From positions 1 through 64,000 of the forward strand of contig NZ_CANNGP010000015.1 in the NCBI RefSeq assembly GCF_947504105.1: a stretch of DNA of 64,000 nucleotides, written 5' to 3'. A program made the translations under genes and the position numbers. This document shows positions 57,925 through 64,000 of the stretch, in pieces (within the stretch, counting starts at the first letter, position 1; every line of letters starts with the position of its first letter). Source of the DNA: an uncultured Tateyamaria sp. Lineage in GTDB: Bacteria; Pseudomonadota; Alphaproteobacteria; Rhodobacterales; Rhodobacteraceae. The notes beneath the pieces are model-generated. The model was not told the origin of the DNA. It did no database searches and worked only from the letters and a program-made list of their open reading frames with translations.

Positions 57925-59067
57925 TTATCGCTTCAATGCCCCAACGCCCGAGAAGCGGAATGCCTCCTGTTCCAACGCGTCAATCTCATCTGCACTCATC
58001 TGGTCATGCGCCACGGTGATCCGTCCAAGGAAGACAAGCGGCAGCTTGTCTGCGCGCCCCTCAAGATCGGCTTTGATCGCCTCGGCCGTGGCGGCGCCCA
58101 CATCGTCGCCCATCCGCATGGGTGTGGCGTCCAATTCGCCCCGCCGGATGGCATCCAGCTCGAGACCTGTTCCACCCCAACCGGTTGAGAACACGTCTTT
58201 CTCTTTGCCAACAGCCACTTGTGCCTCGACGCTGCCCATCGCCATCGCGGTGTTGGCGTTGTGGATGGTTGTCGCCTCGGGATAGGCTTGCAAGATCAGG
58301 GATGTGCCCTCAAACCCGCCTTCGCGCTGGTACTCTCCATAGTGCTCGTAGACCGTGGTCCAGTTGCCTTTTTCTTCAACGCAGGCTTTGAAATCACCCG
58401 AACGCTGGTTGTCGGTGATGCCCGGTATGCCGCGGTTCATCGCCATGGTCACGTCGCTGCCCAGACGGCCCAGCATATAATCGCACATGGTTAAGGCACC
58501 AGCAGCAGATGAGAAGTCGAACCATGCGTTGGGTTGGTTTTCGAGATCTTTCAACGGTGTGTGGAACGCCCAGACATAGGTGCTGAAATCGTTATTGGCC
58601 GCCATCTTGTCGATGTTGTCGGCCTGGATGGCCAGTTCAGATGGGCCAAAGATCACGTAATCATACAAATCGGCATCTTGGACCACTTGGTTGGCATACG
58701 TCGATTGCAGCGAGTGCTCGATCTGACGCGAGGCGAACTCGGTCGTCTCGTAAGCGATACCCAACTGGTCCAGACGCTTTGTCAGCGCCAGATAATTGCG
58801 CGCCCAGAAGTCGGACGTGTCTGCCGATGGGTAGATCAGCGCAATCTGGATCGGATTGTCGAGCGTACCGGAAAAGGCGACCGCCTCGGCCCCGACGACC
58901 GCTTGCAGCGCTTCCAGCTTACCGCTGGCATTTACTTCACCAGGCACCCAATAGTCGCGGTCGGCAATGCCCGGCAGCTCCTTGAGCGGAAGTGTCGCAT
59001 GCCCATCGGCAAGCGCCATCCCGGCTAGGGCTGTTGCCACCAGGGCTGTGGTTGCTAAAAGTCTCAT
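57925..59067 (-). CDS. Sugar ABC transporter substrate-binding protein (type I periplasmic binding fold)
   Basis: The 380-residue secreted protein has signal peptide LLATTALVATALAGMALA. The Peripla_BP_4-type body includes IQIALIYPSADTSDFWARNY, VVQDADLYDYVIFGPSELAI, VTMAMNRGIPGITDNQRSGD and EATTIHNANTAMAMGSVEAQ. It shows AI-2/ribose-binding features, but the ligand cannot be deduced. The start at 59067 follows GGGAGGAACC. It is the final gene of the six-gene operon and pairs with the permease at 59154 and the ATPase at 60266. Confidence 0.88.
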   Translation of the reverse strand: MRLLATTALVATALAGMALADGHATLPLKELPGIADRDYWVPGEVNASGKLEALQAVVGAEAVAFSGTLDNPIQIALIYPSADTSDFWARNYLALTKRLDQLGIAYETTEFASRQIEHSLQSTYANQVVQDADLYDYVIFGPSELAIQADNIDKMAANNDFSTYVWAFHTPLKDLENQPNAWFDFSSAAGALTMCDYMLGRLGSDVTMAMNRGIPGITDNQRSGDFKACVEEKGNWTTVYEHYGEYQREGGFEGTSLILQAYPEATTIHNANTAMAMGSVEAQVAVGKEKDVFSTGWGGTGLELDAIRRGELDATPMRMGDDVGAATAEAIKADLEGRADKLPLVFLGRITVAHDQMSADEIDALEQEAFRFSGVGALKR

Positions 59068-59153
59068 CTTGGTTCCTCCCTTTGCAATGAGAGCGGGGCC
59101 ATCGGTCGGTGTCGGGGCTGCACCCCCGGCCCGACCAACCCCGCTTTGGCAGA

Positions 59154-60269
59154 TCACCCGCTTGGATTCGGGTCACCTGCAAACAGTCCGCCAATCGCCA
59201 AAAGGGCAATCAGCAGGCCGATAAGCAGCGCGGAAAAGCGCAGCATCCTTTGTCCGTCCGGGGTTTGTAGACCAGCCAGCAGGCCTCCTGCCCCGTCACG
59301 GTCCTTTTTCTGCATCCATGTATAGAGCGCGACCGAACTGACGATCACGACGCCCGACGCGACGGATTGCCAGAAAAACTCGATCCGCAAGGTCACCAAA
59401 GCATTGATCATCATCGACAAGAGCAACACACCCGCGAACGACCCCAGCATCGACGCACGCCCACCGAACAGCGACGTGCCACCCACAACAACCGCCGCGA
59501 TGACATGTAGATTGAAATATGGGGCTGATGTCGCCTGGATTGCGTTCAACTTGCCGGTGAGCATTACGCCGGCCAAGGCCGCCGCCGCACCACAAAGGAC
59601 ATAGGCATAGACCTTGTGCCGTTTTACACTGATGCCGGTCAGTTCAGCCGCTTCCGGGTTGGACCCGATGGCGATGGTGTAACGCCCGAAATAGCTGCGG
59701 GTCAGCAGGACGTAGCCGATGACCATGGTTGCAATGCCAATTACTACTGGGATTGGAATGAACCCGGGTATCTGCCCCCGCCCAATATCCGTCAGCAGAT
59801 CGGGAAAACGGGCCAGCACCAATCCCTTGGCAATCACCAGCGCAAAGCCGCGATAAACAAGATCCATTGCCAGCGTGCCGATCAGGTCAGGCACGTTGAA
59901 ACGGGTTATGATCAGCCCGTTGATCAGACCCATCAGCGCACCGAGCATGATTGCAATGGGCACAGCTACATAGACGGAAAAGCCGTACTGCTTGATCAGA
60001 AAGGCCATGAGGATCGACGACAACGCGGCGATGGACCCGATAGACAAGTCAATCCCGCGCTGCGTGATGACAAAGGTCATCGCCATCGCCATGGGCATAT
60101 AAAGGGCCGCATCCAAAAGGATGAGGTTCAGATTGGATAACCTGAAATAGCGGGCCGGTTCGGCAACGCCCATGAACAGCAGAATTGCAAGGATCATCAC
60201 CATGGGGCCGATGATCGCGATGTAGGGTTCCAACCGTTCGGTCATGGATCTCGTTGCTGCGGTGTTCAT
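59154..60269 (-). CDS. Sugar ABC transporter permease (RbsC/AraH type), second set
   Basis: The 371-residue permease has about ten helices. Typical segments are MAMAMTFVITQRGIDLSIGS, IAALSSILMAFLI, GLINGLIITRFNVPDLIGTL, NPEAAELTGISVKRHKVYAY and VVGGTSLFGGRASMLGSFAG. ATG at 60269 overlaps the ATPase gene end (ATGA, 60266-60269). With the single-domain ATPase upstream and the binding protein downstream it forms a complete CUT2-like importer. Confidence 0.9.
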   Translation of the reverse strand: MNTAATRSMTERLEPYIAIIGPMVMILAILLFMGVAEPARYFRLSNLNLILLDAALYMPMAMAMTFVITQRGIDLSIGSIAALSSILMAFLIKQYGFSVYVAVPIAIMLGALMGLINGLIITRFNVPDLIGTLAMDLVYRGFALVIAKGLVLARFPDLLTDIGRGQIPGFIPIPVVIGIATMVIGYVLLTRSYFGRYTIAIGSNPEAAELTGISVKRHKVYAYVLCGAAAALAGVMLTGKLNAIQATSAPYFNLHVIAAVVVGGTSLFGGRASMLGSFAGVLLLSMMINALVTLRIEFFWQSVASGVVIVSSVALYTWMQKKDRDGAGGLLAGLQTPDGQRMLRFSALLIGLLIALLAIGGLFAGDPNPSG

Positions 60270-61024
60270 GCTGCTTCCTCCGCGCCGACAATCATACCTA
60301 GGACTTCCTGGGTGCTGCTTTCACTGGTTTTCACAACACCAACGCATTGACCACGACGCTGCACGTGAACGCGGTCAGACACTTCGAACACATCATCCAG
60401 CGAGTGGCTGATCAGGATCACTGCCAAACCCTGGGCCTTCAGCGTCTGGATCAATTTCAAGGTCCGCGCAGTTTCTTGTGGGCCAAGGGCCGCTGTGGGT
60501 TCGTCCATCACGAGCACGCGCAACCCCTCGCTATAGACGGCGCGGGCGATGGCAACGGCTTGGCGTTGACCGCCAGACAGGCTTTCGGTGGGCGCATCCA
60601 GCGACTTCAGCTTTACACCCAGACGCTCCATCAACACGCGCTCGGTCTCGGACCGCATGCGCTTGTTGTCCAGCATCTGCATGCCGAACACCGACCTGGT
60701 CAGTTCATTTCCAAGGAACATGTTTGCAGCCGGATCCAGATGATCAGCCAATGCCAGTGTCTGATACACGGCATCAATGCCCGCCTCGATCGCCTCGGCA
60801 TGACTGGAAAACTCAATCTTGCTGTTGTCGAGATATATGTCACCTTCGGTGGGTTGATAGACGCCTGTCAGCACCTTGATCAGGGTCGACTTGCCAGCGC
60901 CGTTGTCGCCAACAATCGCAAGCACTTCGCCCGCGTAGGCGCTTAGGTCGACATTTTGCAGGGCGGTTACACCGCCAAAACGTTTGGTTATCCCGCGCAT
61001 CTGCACGAGTGGCATGTCAGCCAT
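60266..61024 (-). CDS. Sugar ABC transporter ATPase, single domain (second set)
   Basis: This 252-residue ATPase has Walker A VGDNGAGKSTLIKVL, Q-loop region YQTLALADHLDPAANMFLGN, signature SLSGGQRQAVAIARAV, Walker B VLVMDEPTAALG and switch His ILISHSLDDVFE. CUT2 ATPases usually carry two fused ABC domains of about 500 residues; this one has a single domain and would act as a homodimer, like FrcA. It begins 106 bp after the binding-protein gene, beyond the intercistronic hairpin at 61090-61120. Confidence 0.92.
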   Translation of the reverse strand: MADMPLVQMRGITKRFGGVTALQNVDLSAYAGEVLAIVGDNGAGKSTLIKVLTGVYQPTEGDIYLDNSKIEFSSHAEAIEAGIDAVYQTLALADHLDPAANMFLGNELTRSVFGMQMLDNKRMRSETERVLMERLGVKLKSLDAPTESLSGGQRQAVAIARAVYSEGLRVLVMDEPTAALGPQETARTLKLIQTLKAQGLAVILISHSLDDVFEVSDRVHVQRRGQCVGVVKTSESSTQEVLGMIVGAEEAA

Positions 61025-61089
61025 AAATCACTCCTCCGTCGGACGGATAAGACGGGCCGCGCACGTGCCCATACTGTTCGGAATAAGGT

Positions 61090-61120
61090 GCGGGGCCGAG
61101 CCTTGCCGCTCGGACCCCGC
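61090..61120 (-). terminator. GC-rich intercistronic hairpin after the binding-protein gene
   Basis: GCGGGG at 61090-61095 with CGAG at 61097-61100 pairs with CTCG and CCCCGC up to 61120. It lies within the operon between binding-protein and ATPase genes, where such hairpins usually protect the highly expressed upstream message. Confidence 0.6.
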
Positions 61121-61129
61121 GGGGGAGAA

Positions 61130-62170
61130 CTATTTGTCCCAGATCGTGGCATACGCCTCGCGATAGGGGATGTCGGGATCAAATGCGTTGCTGTCCCCAA
61201 GCTTCGCCAAACCCTCCGGCGTCACCAACGCGGGCGATGTTATGTAGCCCGAGCATGCTTCGCCCTGAATGGCGCGGTTGAGCTCGTCCACCAACTGCCA
61301 GCCTTGCAGGTTTAACGGTTCAGCAACGGTAATCGCCTGGTACCCGTTCGATCGAATACGCTGGAACGCGGCCTCGGATCCGTCACCAGCCGACCCGGCT
61401 TGCGGCCCCTTGTCAGGTGACAGACCGGCCGCCGCAAGCGATGGGCCCATGAAATCAAAATACAGGTCGTTGATCGCCAGCGCGTGGGTCCAGCTTTCGC
61501 CGTACTTCTGCAGCAGCGATGTGGTCAGCGGCCCCATACGGGTCGATGTATCGGCGATGGGCGTGTCCACGTATTCGAGAACCTTGCCGCCTGCGGCCTC
61601 GACTGTTTCCTTGAGCCGGTCGGCCTTGTCGATGGCAATCTGGTAGGTGGAGTCGGTAAAGATAACGACGCCGATATCCTCACCCCCGTCCTCGATCGCC
61701 CATTCGGCCGCCACTTCGGACACGGTCATGGCGTCGGTCGATACGTTTGCAAAGATGCCGCCCGGGGCATCACATCCGATCACGGGGCCAGAGTGCCAAG
61801 CGACCATGGGTACGTTTGCACTTACAACCCCCTCAAGAGCGGCTTGCTGTTCTACCGCGTCAAACCCATTGATAATGATCCCGTCAGCTTTGAGCGCTAG
61901 CGCTTGACCGATGGCGGCCGTACGACCCTGGATAGAACCGGCTCCATCCAGCACGCGCACTTCCCAACCGATTTTTGCGGCGGCCTCTTCGACACCTGTG
62001 GTCACACCCAGAATACCGCCGTTTTTCAGGTCACCGGCAACAACGACGATCAACTTGCCGTCGGCTGCCGCTGGCCCGCTTGTTGGTCCGTCCCAGTCTG
62101 CGGCCAGTGCTGGCACAGCCACCATCATCGTCGTAGCCATTAATCCGGCCATGAATGTTCGTTTTTGCAT
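61130..62170 (-). CDS. Sugar ABC transporter substrate-binding protein (RbsB-like), first set
   Basis: This 346-residue secreted protein has signal peptide RTFMAGLMATTMMVAVPALA. The RbsB-type fold shows KLIVVVAGDLKNGGILGVTT, ALKADGIIINGFDAVEQQAA, VGVVIFTDSTYQIAIDKAD-like strands (as IGVVIFTDSTYQIAIDKAD) and QAITVAEPLNLQGWQLVDEL. ATG at 62170 has AGGGAGGAAA upstream. It follows the permease of the first set by 26 bp. The ligand is unknown. Confidence 0.88.
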   Translation of the reverse strand: MQKRTFMAGLMATTMMVAVPALAADWDGPTSGPAAADGKLIVVVAGDLKNGGILGVTTGVEEAAAKIGWEVRVLDGAGSIQGRTAAIGQALALKADGIIINGFDAVEQQAALEGVVSANVPMVAWHSGPVIGCDAPGGIFANVSTDAMTVSEVAAEWAIEDGGEDIGVVIFTDSTYQIAIDKADRLKETVEAAGGKVLEYVDTPIADTSTRMGPLTTSLLQKYGESWTHALAINDLYFDFMGPSLAAAGLSPDKGPQAGSAGDGSEAAFQRIRSNGYQAITVAEPLNLQGWQLVDELNRAIQGEACSGYITSPALVTPEGLAKLGDSNAFDPDIPYREAYATIWDK

Positions 62171-62196
62171 AGTTTCCTCCCTTTGCAATTAAATGC

Positions 62197-63219
62197 TCAG
62201 CGCTTGTCTGCACCTTTTTTGCGCTGCGCGTAGCCTGCGATGCCGATGGCAACCAGCAGGGTAACTCCGTTAAAGAGCGGCTCGACCCAGAAGGAGCCGC
62301 CGAATTGTTGAATGCCTGAAATGCCCACGGCCAGAATGACGACACCCACGACAGTGCCCCAGACATTGACCCGGCCGGGTTTGATGGTGGTGGACCCAAG
62401 GAAAGCGCCAACCAGGGCGGGCAGCAAGAACTCAAGTCCAACAGATGCCTGACCAATCCTCAGTTTTGCAGCCAGCAGAACACCGGCCAGCGCGGTCATG
62501 GTGCCTGAGGCAACGAAAGCGCCAATCACATATTTCCGCGTTGGAATGCCGTTAAGTTGCGCGGCGCGTTGGTTTGCGCCGATGGCATAAAGATACCTTC
62601 CCACCGGCGTGTATTCGAGGACGATCCACATCACGACCGTGATGACGATCAGGTAGTAGGCGGTGATGGGCAAACCAAAGACAAAGGTGGTGTTCAGTGA
62701 GTAGAACCCGTCCGGTAAAAGCCCGACCATCTGTCGTCCACCTGTGTGCCACAGGGCCAGGGCGTAAAGGACGGTACCGGTCCCCAATGTGGCGATGAAA
62801 CTGTCGATTTTGGCAACTTCGACGAGCAGACCATTCAGGAACCCTGTCACCGCTCCAAGCAGCAGTACCACAGCGACTGCGATTGGCCATGGAAGGCCCA
62901 ACATCGTCTGCAAGCTGATGGCCAGGATGTGCCACAACACGATGCCATAGCCCACGGTCAAGTCGATGCGCCCGGCTGCCATTGGGATCATCGCACCCAA
63001 AGATAACAATGCGATGATGGCCTTGTCCGAGATAATGGACCGCAGATTCAGCATCGTGGGGAACGTGTTGGGCAACAGGACCGAGAACAGGCCGATCAAA
63101 AAGATCGTCAGGATCACGAGGCCATAGATCGGCAAAAAGCGCATCACGCGTTTGCCCATGCTCAGCCCCTTGAGTTCGGCCTTGGTCGGCTCGAGTGCGC
63201 TGGATTCAAGCGATTGCAC
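62197..63219 (-). CDS. Sugar ABC transporter permease (RbsC type), first set
   Basis: This 340-residue permease has about nine helices. SDKAIIALLSLGAMIPMAAG and RIDLTVGYGIVLWHILAISL are the expected N-terminal segments. GFLNGLLVEVAKIDSFIATL, NQRAAQLNGIPTRKYVIGAF and GAFLGSTTIKPGRVNVWGTV resemble the RbsC core. It overlaps the two-domain ATPase gene by 14 bases at its start. It lies between the ATPase and its binding protein in the classical order. Confidence 0.9.
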   Translation of the reverse strand: MQSLESSALEPTKAELKGLSMGKRVMRFLPIYGLVILTIFLIGLFSVLLPNTFPTMLNLRSIISDKAIIALLSLGAMIPMAAGRIDLTVGYGIVLWHILAISLQTMLGLPWPIAVAVVLLLGAVTGFLNGLLVEVAKIDSFIATLGTGTVLYALALWHTGGRQMVGLLPDGFYSLNTTFVFGLPITAYYLIVITVVMWIVLEYTPVGRYLYAIGANQRAAQLNGIPTRKYVIGAFVASGTMTALAGVLLAAKLRIGQASVGLEFLLPALVGAFLGSTTIKPGRVNVWGTVVGVVILAVGISGIQQFGGSFWVEPLFNGVTLLVAIGIAGYAQRKKGADKR

Positions 63220-64000
63220 TGGCCCCGCCCCCTTCTGTCTTTATGTTGCCAGCCGATGCCGACTGGATCAGGTTTTCCGTTGTCAGTCGCGTACCGCTCA
63301 ATTCGTCCACGATGCTGCCTTGGCTGAAGACGATGGCGCGGTGGCAGATCGTGGCGATCTCTTCGAAATCGGTGGACATGATCAGGATGGCGACCCCGTT
63401 GCTCAACGCACGGTTCAGCAGGGCATAGATCTCGGACTTCGCGCCCACGTCCACACCGGCGGTTGGGTCTTCGCAGATCAACAACTTGCGCTTGGTCGCC
63501 AACCAGCGGCCAATGACGACCTTCTGCTGGTTGCCGCCCGAAAGCGCTTCGATGGCAAGGGTCGGGTCGTTGGGTGACAGCCCTAGTTCTGCGCCGATAG
63601 TGGCGGCCTGTTCCGCCTCGACGCGTGGCGACAACATGTTCAGCAGCCTTCGGCCAATACCATCGGGGTTCAGAAAGGTGTTTTCCCGGATGGACAGACT
63701 CATCGCGACTGACTCTTCCGTCCGGTCCTTTGCCACCAGTCCCACGCCGGAATGCAACGCCCTTTGCGGGTTGGACAGGTCTGGCGCTTCTCCGTCCAAC
63801 GTCACCTCGCCGTCGAACGGCACCAGCCCAAACAACGCACGCGAGATGGCTTCGTGCCCCGCTCCGCGTAGGCCGACCAAACCCAGCACTTCGTTCTTTT
63901 GCAGATCGAAACCCAGCCGCTGCATGCCAGCCACTTCGAAGTTGCGCAGCGACAATACAGCTTCACCAATCTCATCCGTAGCCTTCACTGTTTCGCGGGT
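63206..64000 (-). CDS. Sugar ABC transporter ATPase (RbsA/MglA type), C-terminal ABC domain; partial at window edge
   Basis: Only the last 265 codons or so are inside the window; the frame continues past 64000. The visible part is the second ABC domain of a tandem ATPase: VLGLVGLRGAGHEAISRALF (a degenerate Walker A, typical of the C-terminal domain), signature ALSGGNQQKVVIGRWL, Walker B LLICEDPTAGVDVG and ILIMSTDFEEIATICHRAIV. The GTG at 63988 is only an internal codon. It heads the six-gene operon of two transporter sets that runs leftward to 57925. Confidence 0.9.
   Translation of the reverse strand, partial: TRETVKATDEIGEAVLSLRNFEVAGMQRLGFDLQKNEVLGLVGLRGAGHEAISRALFGLVPFDGEVTLDGEAPDLSNPQRALHSGVGLVAKDRTEESVAMSLSIRENTFLNPDGIGRRLLNMLSPRVEAEQAATIGAELGLSPNDPTLAIEALSGGNQQKVVIGRWLATKRKLLICEDPTAGVDVGAKSEIYALLNRALSNGVAILIMSTDFEEIATICHRAIVFSQGSIVDELSGTRLTTENLIQSASAGNIKTEGGGASAIA

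Overview
The window looks like chromosomal or large-replicon DNA of a marine alphaproteobacterium of the Roseobacter group (Rhodobacterales). The evidence is a GC-rich composition, tightly packed operons with ATGA start/stop overlaps, a typical set of periplasmic binding-protein transporters, and protein families common in that group. No rRNA, tRNA, CRISPR array, phage or replication gene was recognised. The only mobile DNA is a truncated IS3-family transposase at the left edge. The right edge cuts through an ABC transporter ATPase.

Region 1 (0.3-11.8 kb) is a complete aerobactin-type hydroxamate siderophore locus: siderophore-interacting reductase, RhtX/FptX-like importer, TonB-dependent receptor, IucD-type lysine N6-hydroxylase, ShiF-like exporter, and a translationally coupled iucA-iucB-iucC set. 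Synthesis, export, outer-membrane uptake, inner-membrane uptake and iron release are all represented.

Region 2 (11.9-22.5 kb) is an alginate-like exopolysaccharide locus: an unknown 344-residue protein, a small streptopain-like cysteine peptidase, Alg44-like and Alg8-like polymerase subunits, AlgA-type GMP/PMI, AlgD-type GDP-mannose dehydrogenase and an RTX protein. No outer-membrane export, epimerase or lyase genes are present. Region 3 (22.5-26.6 kb) is a signalling set: a LuxR-type response regulator, a secreted molybdopterin-oxidoreductase-fold protein and a hybrid histidine kinase. A shared CTATCC-T(3-4)-GG element about 80-100 bp upstream of several genes in regions 2 and 3 suggests common control.

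Region 4 (26.6-43.7 kb) concerns surface glycans. After a 3'-truncated binding protein and a periplasmic glucan protein (OpgG/OpgD type) comes a minus-strand operon for polyprenyl-phosphoryl-D-arabinose: HAD-UbiA fusion, GtrA, DprE1, DprE2 and a GT-C-like membrane protein. Facing it are an AsmA-like protein, a DUF2723 GT-C protein, a DUF4185 (GH183, endo-D-arabinanase family) lipoprotein, a small membrane protein, a sulfotransferase and an arylsulfotransferase-like protein. Together they suggest a D-arabinofuranose-containing, perhaps sulfated, surface polymer in a Gram-negative marine bacterium. This is the most interesting inference in the window.

Region 5 (43.9-47.9 kb) is a redox-stress cluster (rhodanese, secreted RidA, secreted alpha/beta hydrolase, OhrR-like MarR regulator, peroxiredoxin-like protein, AraC regulator) with a striking 36-bp perfect palindrome and repeated CTAG-N4-CTAG sites. 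Region 6 (48.1-57.2 kb) is a gluconate-type regulon: GlcG/HbpS protein, 6-phosphogluconate dehydrogenase, gluconolactonase, a b561-like membrane protein, a MalK-type sugar ABC transporter and a LacI/GntR-type repressor, with operators resembling the E. coli GntR site at three promoters. Region 7 (57.5-64 kb) holds an orphan secreted protein and one operon with two RbsB/RbsC-type sugar transport sets.
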